Shown here: positions 52,081-60,315 of the stretch, in pieces
Layout of the letters: each line of letters opens with the position of its first letter
Numbering within the stretch: position 1 is the first letter of the stretch
Source: Pseudomonas lijiangensis
GTDB lineage: Bacteria > Pseudomonadota > Gammaproteobacteria > Pseudomonadales > Pseudomonadaceae
DNA: 64,000 nucleotides
Assembly (NCBI RefSeq): GCF_018968705.1
Contig: NZ_CP076668.1
Span: 3,359,001 to 3,423,000, forward strand
Direction: 5' to 3'
Position numbers and translations under genes: made by a program
The notes under the pieces: model-generated
The model's database searches: none
The model's input: only the letters and a program-made list of their open reading frames with translations
Told to the model about the DNA's origin: nothing

Positions 52081-54477
52081 TCAATCGAGCTCCGGCTCGA
52101 CCCGGTCCCTGCCCGCCAGCTTGGCAGCATAAACCCCCGAGTCGGCCCTCAACAGCAGCGCATCCACGCTTTCTCCCGCCCGCCAGCTGGCGATACCGAA
52201 ACTGGCAGTGACCTGCCCGACCGTATCCAGCGGCTGGCTGCGCAAGGCCTCGCGCAAACCGAGAGCCAGTTGGTAGGCTTGCGGTGCCTGAGCGCCTGGG
52301 CACAACACCACGAACTCTTCCCCGCCGATACGGCAAAACACATCATCACAGCGCAGACGCTGGCTGATCTTTTTGGAAACGGCCTGAAGCACCGAGTCGC
52401 CGACCGCATGCCCGTACTTGTCGTTGAAACGCTTGAAGTGGTCGATATCCAGCATGATGACCGACAAGTAACCGCCGTGCCGATTGATGCGCGCCAGTTC
52501 AGACTGCAACCTGTCCTGAAAGTAACGACGGTTATAGGTACCGGTCAGTACATCGGTCACCGACAGTGCCCGCAACTCCTGCTCGACCCGCTTGAGATCG
52601 GAAATGTCCGAGATGAATCCATGCCAGAGCACGCTGCCATCGGGTAGACACTCCAGCGTGGCGGCACCTCGTACCCAGCGCAGCCCCTTGCGTGGCAGCT
52701 CGATGCGATATTCCTCACTCCAGGGCGAGGACTGCTCGGCACTGATACGGATTGAATCGCGCAAACGTACGATATCGGCAGGATGCGTACGCCTGAGCAG
52801 AACCTCGGCATCCTGGAGCAACTCTTCTTCGGTCAGCTCAAAGAGCTCGCACATACCGACACTGGCGTAGGTGAAACGTGAACTGCCATCGGCATCCTGA
52901 CGATACTGATATATACCGCCCGGTACCTGGGAGCTGAGTTTCTTCAGCAACTGGTCACGTGCTTCAAGCGCCTCGTAAACACGCTTGTGCTCGGTGATAT
53001 CGAGGCAGACGGCCAGGTAGCCGATCCATTGCTCCTGATCGTCTCGCACCGCCGTGATCAGCATGTTCACCACCAGCGTGCTGCCATCGCGTCGCAGGAA
53101 GGTCCACTCCCGGGAAGGATGGCTACCCTCTTGCGTGGCATCGACGAACATGGCTTGAGCTGCAGTGATCGGACGTCCATGAAGCTCACTCCACTCCTTG
53201 GCATGAGCTTCGAGTTCCGATAACTGATGCAGATCCTTGAGCTTGAACGTGCCAAGCACTTCTTCATCCGTGTAGCCCAGCATTTTCTGCGCACCGACGT
53301 TGAAGGTGGTGATGACACCGTTGAGATCAGTGGCAATGATCGCCACTTCCGTCGCGGAGTTGAGCACATTGCGCAGTTGTCCGTGGGTCACGCGCAATTC
53401 CTGCTCGCGCTGACGCAACTCGCGGGTCCGTTGCTCAACCATGTGCAAGGCTCGCTGACGCTGGCTGACAAGGCTGTAAAGCAAGGCACTGAGCATCAGG
53501 CTCAGGAGACCACCCAGCAAAGCCAGGCTGCCGGCCATCGGCGGATTGCTCAGCATGAAGGCATCAGTAGGACGAACCTCAAGCAAATAATCACGATCGC
53601 CCATGCTCAGCAGAGTGCTGAGATGCAAATCACTCTCGGCCGCCACACCTGCGGAACGGTACAACAGATCGGGCTCACCGTCCGAACTCAGGTCGAGCAT
53701 GCTCATGGCCAGATTGTCCTGGCTGGGCAAGCCTTCGTTCATCATTTGATCGAGGCTGATGATTGCCATGACAAAGCCGCGCAAGACTGGAGTGGGCGCA
53801 TCAATGGCGGCAACCGGCGAATACACGGGTGCCATCAGCAACACACCCCGGGTATCGGTCTTGCTCAGGCTGACCAGATCCACACGGGGCGTTGCCACGA
53901 TACTGCCACGCAAGCGGGAACGCTCGATGGAGAGGTGCCGAATTCGTTCTGAGTTCACATCGAAGCCCAGAGGCGGAGGCTTTTTACTGAGGGTCTGGAT
54001 AAACACGACAGGAAAGTATTCGTCGCGCACTTCGGCTGTTTTCAGTACGCCATTCCCGTCGAGCTCGCGTATGGCGAAATCCTTGACCCCGGCCTGACGG
54101 ACACTCTCTTCAAAGGTTGCACGCTGGGCCTGGGTGACGTGGGGCGTCCATGTGTAAGCTTGGGTGCCTACCAGCATGGGGCCGACAAACCCCTCGTACT
54201 CGGTACGCGTGATCTCATTGGAATAGAGAAAGAAGCGGCGCAGGGTGTCGAGCCTTTTGACCTGACCGTCCAGCCGCTCCTGGATGCGACTGAAACGCTC
54301 ACCTGCCAGAAGGTCGAAACGCTGGCGTAACTGGCGTTGATACAGCTCCAGATTGGCCAGTGCCAGCATCACGGTAAGTGCGGCGCCAGCGGCAAAAGCC
54401 AGCGCCGCAACCAACCATGCAGAGGCCTGTTCACTGATGAATCCCAGAATTCTGGGCCGGAACTGTTTCGCCGCCAT
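52081..54477 (-). CDS. CHASE-PAS-PAS-GGDEF diguanylate cyclase
   Basis: The 798-residue inner-membrane protein makes cyclic-di-GMP. A first membrane helix (WLVAALAFAAGAALTVMLAL) leads to a periplasmic CHASE sensor domain (about 75-290, with YFPVVFIQTLSKKPPPLGFD), then a second helix (SLALLGGLLSLMLSALLYSL), two PAS/PAC regions (about 375-500 and 505-630) and a GGDEF domain (VTDVLTGTYNRRYFQDRL, active site RIGGEEFVVL). The active site is intact. No RxxD inhibitory site is visible five residues before it. The signal sensed by CHASE is unknown. The gene is alone. Confidence 0.93.
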   Translation of the reverse strand: MAAKQFRPRILGFISEQASAWLVAALAFAAGAALTVMLALANLELYQRQLRQRFDLLAGERFSRIQERLDGQVKRLDTLRRFFLYSNEITRTEYEGFVGPMLVGTQAYTWTPHVTQAQRATFEESVRQAGVKDFAIRELDGNGVLKTAEVRDEYFPVVFIQTLSKKPPPLGFDVNSERIRHLSIERSRLRGSIVATPRVDLVSLSKTDTRGVLLMAPVYSPVAAIDAPTPVLRGFVMAIISLDQMMNEGLPSQDNLAMSMLDLSSDGEPDLLYRSAGVAAESDLHLSTLLSMGDRDYLLEVRPTDAFMLSNPPMAGSLALLGGLLSLMLSALLYSLVSQRQRALHMVEQRTRELRQREQELRVTHGQLRNVLNSATEVAIIATDLNGVITTFNVGAQKMLGYTDEEVLGTFKLKDLHQLSELEAHAKEWSELHGRPITAAQAMFVDATQEGSHPSREWTFLRRDGSTLVVNMLITAVRDDQEQWIGYLAVCLDITEHKRVYEALEARDQLLKKLSSQVPGGIYQYRQDADGSSRFTYASVGMCELFELTEEELLQDAEVLLRRTHPADIVRLRDSIRISAEQSSPWSEEYRIELPRKGLRWVRGAATLECLPDGSVLWHGFISDISDLKRVEQELRALSVTDVLTGTYNRRYFQDRLQSELARINRHGGYLSVIMLDIDHFKRFNDKYGHAVGDSVLQAVSKKISQRLRCDDVFCRIGGEEFVVLCPGAQAPQAYQLALGLREALRSQPLDTVGQVTASFGIASWRAGESVDALLLRADSGVYAAKLAGRDRVEPELD

Positions 54478-54553
54478 ACTTAGAACCCGTGACGCTGGCC
54501 ATGATTCTCTTATAGCTATTCGCTAGTAATTTGCCTAGCCCGAATAAGGAGAA

Positions 54554-56806
54554 TCAGTTCACGCGCGTCGTGATCTTCCAGGCACGGTGGATCTTGCTGT
54601 TGCGCGCAAAATCCTGATCGATGGTCTGGGCGGTGATTTCTTCGACCGAATAGCGCTGGGCAAGATTCTCGTCCAGCACAAACTTGCGGAAGTTGTTCGA
54701 GAAATACAGCACGCCACCCGGTGCCAGACGCGCCATGGCCAGATCGATCAACTCGACCTGATCGCGCTGCACATCGAAGATCCCTTCCATACGCTTGGAG
54801 TTCGAGAACGTTGGCGGATCAATGAAGATCAGGTCGTACTCTTCACGGCATGCCTGCAGCCAGGCCATCACATCGCCCTGCTCCAGACGGTTCTTGTCGG
54901 AGAAACCATTGAGCGACAGATTACGCCGTGCCCAGTCCAGGTAAGTCTTGGAAAGGTCGACACTGGTGGTACTGCGCGCCCCGCCCTTGGCAGCGTGAAC
55001 GCTGGCCGTGGCTGTGTAGGAAAACAGGTTGAGGAAACGTTTGCCCGCAGCCTCGCGCTGAATGCGCATGCGCATCGGTCGATGATCGAGAAACAGACCG
55101 GTATCCAGATAATCGGTCAGGTTCACCAGCAGCTTGACCCCTCCTTCGCTGACTTCCTGGAACTGGCCCTGAGCACTTTGACGCTCATATTGCCTGGTGC
55201 CGCTCTGACGCTCGCGACGCTTGATCACGACACGGCTCTTGTCGATGTTCAAGGCCTGAGGAATCGCTGCCAGTGCATCAAACAGACGGGCCGAAGCTTT
55301 TTCCGGATCGACGGATTTAGGCGCGGCATATTCCTGAACGTGGACCCAGTCATGGTACAGATCGATGGCCAGGGAATATTCGGGCATATCGGCGTCGTAC
55401 ACGCGATAGCAGTCGATGCCTTCGCGACGCACCCATTTGCTCATCTGCTTGAGGTTCTTTTGCAGACGATTGGCGAACATCTGCCCGCCTTCGCTCAAGC
55501 GTGCCTGCTCGACCACAACCGGAGCCGGCTTGATCGGATTGCCATTCTTGTTGAGCTTTCTTTCGACCGGCTCTTCAACCTGTGTCTCGCGCTCGATCTG
55601 GCGCTGCTCGGGCGTACGACGCTCGCCGGTGACGAACTGATCCGGCAGGACCTTGATGAGCAACAGCTTGCAAGGCAAGGCGCCGTTCCAGAAGGAATAC
55701 TGCTTGTGGCTGCGAATACCCATGCGCTTGCCCAGATCAGGCGCGCCGGTGAACACTGCCGCTTCCCAGTTGAGACACGCCTGACGCAGGCGCTCACCCA
55801 GATTCTGATAGAGATACAGCAGACTCGCCTCGTCGCCCAGGCGCTCACCGTAGGGAGGGTTACAGATCACCAGACCTTTCTGGTTCTGATCCGGACGCGG
55901 CTCGAACGTCGCCACTTCGCCCTGATAAACCTTGATCCAGTCGCTCAAGCCTGCCCGCTCGATGTTGTTGCGACCCGGCTGGATGAGACGCGGATCGGCT
56001 TCATAGCCACGAATCCACAGCGGCGGCCTGGCCAGGCCTGCCTGAGCACGCGCCAGAGCTTCATCGTGCAGCTTGCGCCACAGCGCCGGGACGTGGCCGA
56101 GCCAGGCCGAGAACCCCCAACGCTCGCGCTTGAGGTTGGGCGCGATATCGGCGGCGATCATGCCGGCTTCCACCAGGAAAGTGCCGACACCACACATGGG
56201 GTCAGCCAGCGCGCCACCTTCGGCAGCAATGCGTGGCCAGCCGGAGCGGATCAGGATCGCCGCTGCCAGGTTTTCCTTGAGCGGAGCGGCGCCCTGCTGC
56301 AGTCGATAACCACGCTGATGCAGGCTGTGGCCGGACAGGTCCAGGGACAGGATGGCCTCGCCACGGTCCAGACGCAGGTGCACCCGCAGGTCAGGATTGA
56401 TCTTGTCCACTGAAGGACGCAGGCCATCGGAAGTGCGCAGCTTGTCGACGATCGCGTCCTTGACCTTCAACGCACCGAAATGGGTGTTGTCGATGCCCGA
56501 ACCATAACCACTGAATTCCACAGCCACGGTGCCATCGGCTTCCAGATGATCCTGCCAGTCGACATGCAGTACGCCTTCGTAAAGGTCGTCGGCATTTTTC
56601 ATCGGAAAACGCTTGAGTACCAGCAGCACCCGGTTCGCCAGGCGGGACCACAGGCACAGCCGATAGGCGGTTTCCATGTCGGCCGTACCGCGGATGGCTG
56701 AGGTGTGTTCGCGTGTTTCCTGAAGGCCAAGCGCAGTGGCTTCCTCGGCAAGCAGGCCTTCGAGGCCTTTGGGGCAAGTGAGGAAAAGTTCGTAGCGATC
56801 CGACAT
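54554..56806 (-). CDS. rlmKL: 23S rRNA (guanine) methyltransferase, fused RlmK/RlmL
   Basis: RlmKL makes m2G2445 (RlmL part) and m7G2069 (RlmK part) in 23S rRNA. The 750-residue protein has an N-terminal THUMP domain, the first methyltransferase with DPMCGVGTFLVEAG and catalytic NPPYGER, and the C-terminal methyltransferase with LNLFSYTATASVHAAKGGA and DPPTFSNSKR. Length fits the fused Gammaproteobacterial form. The start at 56806 (MSDRYELFLTCPKGLE) is typical. Confidence 0.97.
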   Translation of the reverse strand: MSDRYELFLTCPKGLEGLLAEEATALGLQETREHTSAIRGTADMETAYRLCLWSRLANRVLLVLKRFPMKNADDLYEGVLHVDWQDHLEADGTVAVEFSGYGSGIDNTHFGALKVKDAIVDKLRTSDGLRPSVDKINPDLRVHLRLDRGEAILSLDLSGHSLHQRGYRLQQGAAPLKENLAAAILIRSGWPRIAAEGGALADPMCGVGTFLVEAGMIAADIAPNLKRERWGFSAWLGHVPALWRKLHDEALARAQAGLARPPLWIRGYEADPRLIQPGRNNIERAGLSDWIKVYQGEVATFEPRPDQNQKGLVICNPPYGERLGDEASLLYLYQNLGERLRQACLNWEAAVFTGAPDLGKRMGIRSHKQYSFWNGALPCKLLLIKVLPDQFVTGERRTPEQRQIERETQVEEPVERKLNKNGNPIKPAPVVVEQARLSEGGQMFANRLQKNLKQMSKWVRREGIDCYRVYDADMPEYSLAIDLYHDWVHVQEYAAPKSVDPEKASARLFDALAAIPQALNIDKSRVVIKRRERQSGTRQYERQSAQGQFQEVSEGGVKLLVNLTDYLDTGLFLDHRPMRMRIQREAAGKRFLNLFSYTATASVHAAKGGARSTTSVDLSKTYLDWARRNLSLNGFSDKNRLEQGDVMAWLQACREEYDLIFIDPPTFSNSKRMEGIFDVQRDQVELIDLAMARLAPGGVLYFSNNFRKFVLDENLAQRYSVEEITAQTIDQDFARNSKIHRAWKITTRVN

Positions 56807-57353
56807 GAGTATTCCAGGGCCTGAGCCGTCAGCGGCGGGCAACGCATTGCCCGACCAGATTTAAAACAGACGTCTTTCAGGGAGAACGTCTGCGTGGCAC
56901 CCAATTTGTGCCGATCCACCGTATGAACCTGTCATGTCATTACGGCAGTCTTGTAACGATGAAAAGTGAATATTGGACCCTAGGACGTAGGTAATAAAAA
57001 GTCACATACCGACCCTTCGTCGAATTTTCACTGAATGCATTAAGCCATTACTCGCATTTGCGAGCTTGTCTCACTCCTGCCTGAAACCCGCGCCTCAGCA
57101 GGGTTGGGACATGAATCAAATTTGAAACACCTTCTTGCTTATCGCTCTACAGACCTAAATGTGACGTGCTTATGACAAAACGATCATTCACACCGTCTCG
57201 CGCTTTGGTTAGAACTCACCACAGGTCATCACTGCAACGGTAATGACACTCAGGCCCGCGACGCCGGCAGCGGGCACCAACGGCAGAAAATTCTGCCCGA
57301 CCTCGACAGAGGTCTTCAGGGATATAACAGTCAACAGACGAGGGCAATACCCT
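56807..57353. other. Long intergenic region rlmKL / rmf
   Basis: These 547 bases hold no convincing gene. Several AT-rich stretches (56960-57010, 57110-57190) lie in the rmf upstream region, which is expected to carry its stationary-phase promoter, but I cannot point to a clear -35/-10 pair. On the left, AGACGTCTTTCAGGGAGAACGTCT (56869-56892) contains imperfect inverted halves. Confidence 0.5.
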
Positions 57354-57569
57354 ATGAGAAGACTTAAGCGTGATCCGTTGGAAAGAGCATTTTTGCGCGG
57401 ATATCAATACGGCGTTACTGGTAAATCCCGTGAGCTTTGCCCTTTTACTCTACCGTCAGTACGCCAGGCATGGATCAATGGTTGGCGAGAAGGACGTGGC
57501 GACAACTGGGACGGTATGACCGGCACTGCGGGAATCCACAGACTCAACGAACTTCACGCGGTCGGATAA
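57354..57569 (+). CDS. rmf: Ribosome modulation factor
   Basis: RMF pairs 70S ribosomes into inactive 100S dimers in stationary phase. The 71-residue protein begins MRRLKRDPLERAFLRGYQYG and contains SRELCPFTLPSVRQAWINGW, the family signature. Length fits. GAGGGC lies upstream of the ATG at 57354; an earlier in-frame ATG gives an unrelated extension. A strong terminator follows after 85 bases. Confidence 0.96.
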   Translation: MRRLKRDPLERAFLRGYQYGVTGKSRELCPFTLPSVRQAWINGWREGRGDNWDGMTGTAGIHRLNELHAVG

Positions 57570-57655
57570 GGTAGCCTCCGGCCAGTCCATCAAACTTTCT
57601 ACTGACTTTTACACCCATACCATGCACGCCCCATCCGGGCGGCGGGCTGCGGCCC

Positions 57656-57683
57656 AGGGGCTCCTCAGGGAGCCCCTTTTTTT
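57656..57683 (+). terminator. Rho-independent terminator between rmf and pyrD
   Basis: AGGGGCTCC (57656-57664) pairs with GGAGCCCCT (57669-57677) across a four-base loop, followed by TTTTTTT. Confidence 0.94.
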
Positions 57684-57693
57684 CGCCCTGCAA

Positions 57694-58719
57694 TCAGCCG
57701 CGAGGCATGGCCGCAATCGCATCCACCGATTCACGGATAAGCGCCGGCCCCTTGTAGATGAACCCCGAATACACCTGCACCAGACTCGCGCCAGCAGCAA
57801 TCTTCTCGGCGGCATGTCGGCCTTCGGTGATACCACCTGCCGCAATGATCGGCATACGCCCTGCCAGCTCGCCAGCCAGTACCTTGACGGTATGAGTGCT
57901 CTTTTCCCGGACGGGCGCACCGGACAGACCGCCTGCTTCGTCAGCATGGGCCAGACCTTCGACACCTTCGCGGCTGAGCGTGGTGTTGGTGGCGATGACC
58001 GCATCCATGCCGGACTCGATCAGGGCCGTGGCGACCAGCACGGTTTCTTCGTCGGTCATGTCAGGCGCGATCTTGATCGCCAGCGGCACACGCCGGCCAT
58101 GCAATTGCGTCAGTTCCTGCTGACGCTGGCTCAAGGCCTCCAGCAATTGCTTCAGGGAGTCGCCAAATTGCAGGCTGCGCAGGCCTGGCGTATTGGGCGA
58201 ACTGACGTTGACGGTGACATAACTGGCATGGGCATAGACCTTGTCCAGGCAGATCAGGTAGTCATCGACAGCACGCTCTACTGGTGTATCGAAGTTCTTG
58301 CCGATATTGATGCCCAGGATGCCCTTGTATTTCGCAGCCTGAACCCGGGAGACGAGGTTGTCCACGCCCAGGTTGTTGAACCCCATGCGGTTGATGATCG
58401 CTTCGGCATCGGGCAGGCGGAAAATACGCGGCTTGGGGTTGCCCGGCTGCGGACGCGGCGTCACGGTGCCGATCTCGACAAAGCCAAAACCCAACTGCGC
58501 AAAACCGTCGATGGCGGCACCGTTCTTGTCCAGCCCGGCTGCCAGCCCTACCGGATTCGGAAACTCCAGCCCCATGACCGTGACCGGCAACTTCGCAGGC
58601 GCCTTGCTCAACAGGCCATTGAGGCCCAGCCGACCACCGGCACCGATCAAGTCCAGCGACAGGTCGTGGGAGGTTTCCGGGGAAAGTTTGAAGAGTAACT
58701 GGCGGGCCAGGTTATACAT
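57694..58719 (-). CDS. pyrD: Dihydroorotate dehydrogenase, quinone-dependent
   Basis: PyrD oxidises dihydroorotate to orotate for pyrimidine synthesis at the inner membrane. The 341-residue protein is class 2: an N-terminal membrane-associating helix ([20 protein letters not shown]), FMN site [11 protein letters not shown], and the catalytic serine in [16 protein letters not shown], with IAAGGI near the end for phosphate binding. Start at 58719 matches family starts. It is convergent with rmf. Confidence 0.97.
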   Translation of the reverse strand: MYNLARQLLFKLSPETSHDLSLDLIGAGGRLGLNGLLSKAPAKLPVTVMGLEFPNPVGLAAGLDKNGAAIDGFAQLGFGFVEIGTVTPRPQPGNPKPRIFRLPDAEAIINRMGFNNLGVDNLVSRVQAAKYKGILGINIGKNFDTPVERAVDDYLICLDKVYAHASYVTVNVSSPNTPGLRSLQFGDSLKQLLEALSQRQQELTQLHGRRVPLAIKIAPDMTDEETVLVATALIESGMDAVIATNTTLSREGVEGLAHADEAGGLSGAPVREKSTHTVKVLAGELAGRMPIIAAGGITEGRHAAEKIAAGASLVQVYSGFIYKGPALIRESVDAIAAMPRG

Positions 58720-59085
58720 GGGCGGGCAAGGCTCGTGGGAAGCTGAATTCAGGGCGCGATTATAGACATGTGCCGCCCCCGGCGCGAGGCAAGCTTGCAT
58801 TTCATGCTTTTGCGCCCTCCATCTGTGCGCAACGCTTCACGGCAGTGCACAAACCGCCACGGCATCCACCTCAATGCCCCGCAGACAGGCTTGCCTGCAA
58901 CTTGGCACAACCGCTGCATGAACGCCTGCATGTAATTCACAAGACTGCACCCCTCAACGACGAGGGCTGCACTTCCCGAGAGAACGGGACCGGACAAAGG
59001 CGTCCTCGTCAGGTAACTGGCGAGACGCCTTTTTTGTTTGCGCAGAATTTATCGAGCACGGCCCTGCAGTGACCTCGGAGGCGAC
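58720..59085. other. Intergenic region pyrD / nitrate operon leader
   Basis: This 366-base gap contains the pyrD upstream region on the left. Its right 140 bases form a structured leader for the nitrate assimilation genes. I see no protein gene. Confidence 0.65.
58946..59036 (+). promoter_or_regulatory. ANTAR-type antitermination leader of the nas operon
   Basis: Two hairpins precede an intrinsic terminator. Hairpin 1 pairs CCCTC (58951-58955) with GAGGG (58962-58966) around hexaloop AACGAC, with outer TGCA pairs. Hairpin 2 pairs TCCCG (58974-58978) with CGGGA (58985-58989) around hexaloop AGAGAA. Both loops have A at position 1 and G at position 4, the mark of RNAs bound by ANTAR proteins such as NasR and NasT. 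The terminator pairs 58996-59011 with 59016-59032 around GTAA and ends in six T, 50 bases before the ATG. Nitrate should thus permit read-through. Confidence 0.8.
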
Positions 59086-60315
59086 ATGGCGAAACTCAGA
59101 CTGGTAATGATCGGCAATGGAATGGCCGGGGTTCGAACCCTTGAAGAACTGTTGAAGTTGAACGAAGACCTCTACGAAATCACCGTCTTCGGCGCCGAAC
59201 CGCACCCCAACTACAACCGGATACTGCTGTCGCCGGTACTGGCTGGCGAGCAGACCTTCGATGACATCGTGCTCAACGACCTGAATTGGTACAAGGAACA
59301 CAACATCCAGCTACTGCTCAACCGCCGGGTGGTGAAAATCGACCGCTCCCGACGCATCGTCACCGCCGAGGATGGCACCCAGGCCTCTTATGACCGCTTG
59401 CTGATCGCCACCGGCTCACGCCCGTTCGTGCTGCCAGTCCCCGGCAACACCCTCAAAGGCGTGATCGGCTATCGCGACATCGCCGATACCCGACTGATGA
59501 TCGACACGGCAACCACTCACCGACGCGCCGTGGTCATCGGCGGCGGCCTGCTGGGGCTGGAAGCGGCCAACGGCCTCAAGTTGCGCGGCATGGATGTGAC
59601 CGTGATCCACAACGGCAAATGGCTGCTGGAGCGGCAACTGGACAAGACCAGCGGCCAGATGCTGCAAGCGGCACTGGAGCGTCGCGGCCTGGCGTTTCGT
59701 CTCAACGAGCAGACCGAGACCTTTCTCGGCGATGAGCAGGGTCAGGTTCAAGCCGTGCAATTCAAGGGCGGCGCGGTGATTGATGCCGATCTGGTGGTCA
59801 TGGCCGCAGGCATTCGCCCCAACATGGAACTGGCCGCACAATCAGGCCTGCCCTGCGACCGGGGCATTCTGGTCAACGACACCCTGCAGACCTACGACCC
59901 ACGGGTCTATGCCATCGGCGAATGCGCCAGCCATCGCGGTATCGCCTATGGCCTGGTTGCACCACTGTTCGAGCAAGCCCGGGTCTGCGCCAATCACCTT
60001 GCTCAGTTGGGTTTCGCCCGCTATCCGGGCTCGGTGACCTCGACCAAACTCAAGGTCACCGGCATCGACCTGTTCTCGGCTGGCGACTTTATGGGGGGTG
60101 AAGGCACCGAAAGCATCACCCTCTCCGACCCTTTGGGCGGTGTCTACAAAAAGCTGGTCATCAAGAATGACGTGCTGGTCGGTGCCTGCCTGTATGGCGA
60201 TACCGCCGACGGCAGCTGGTACCTGCAACAGATCCGGGAAAACCGCGGGATCGGTACACTCCGCAATCACCTGATGTTCGGCGAACAGACTACCGACGAG
60301 GCGGCATGCGCATGA
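59086..60315 (+). CDS. FAD-dependent oxidoreductase, nitrate reductase electron transfer subunit
   Basis: The 409-residue protein is a pyridine-nucleotide-disulfide-type reductase with an FAD motif MIGNGMAGVRTLEEL, the NAD(P)H motif VVIGGGLLGLEAANGLKLRG and VYAIGECASH near the FAD flavin end. It resembles the N-terminal part of NirB and NasB-type electron transfer proteins and should pass electrons from NAD(P)H to NasA. TCGGAGG lies six bases before the ATG. Its end overlaps nasA by ten bases. Confidence 0.9.
   Translation: MAKLRLVMIGNGMAGVRTLEELLKLNEDLYEITVFGAEPHPNYNRILLSPVLAGEQTFDDIVLNDLNWYKEHNIQLLLNRRVVKIDRSRRIVTAEDGTQASYDRLLIATGSRPFVLPVPGNTLKGVIGYRDIADTRLMIDTATTHRRAVVIGGGLLGLEAANGLKLRGMDVTVIHNGKWLLERQLDKTSGQMLQAALERRGLAFRLNEQTETFLGDEQGQVQAVQFKGGAVIDADLVVMAAGIRPNMELAAQSGLPCDRGILVNDTLQTYDPRVYAIGECASHRGIAYGLVAPLFEQARVCANHLAQLGFARYPGSVTSTKLKVTGIDLFSAGDFMGGEGTESITLSDPLGGVYKKLVIKNDVLVGACLYGDTADGSWYLQQIRENRGIGTLRNHLMFGEQTTDEAACA

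Noticed and set aside
54587..56413. 608-residue open frame opposite rlmKL, and similar long frames opposite moeA (21271-22974), rbsA (9255-10442) and pcaB (33745-35226)
   Set aside because: High-GC genes commonly leave the opposite strand open. Each lies wholly over a strongly identified gene.
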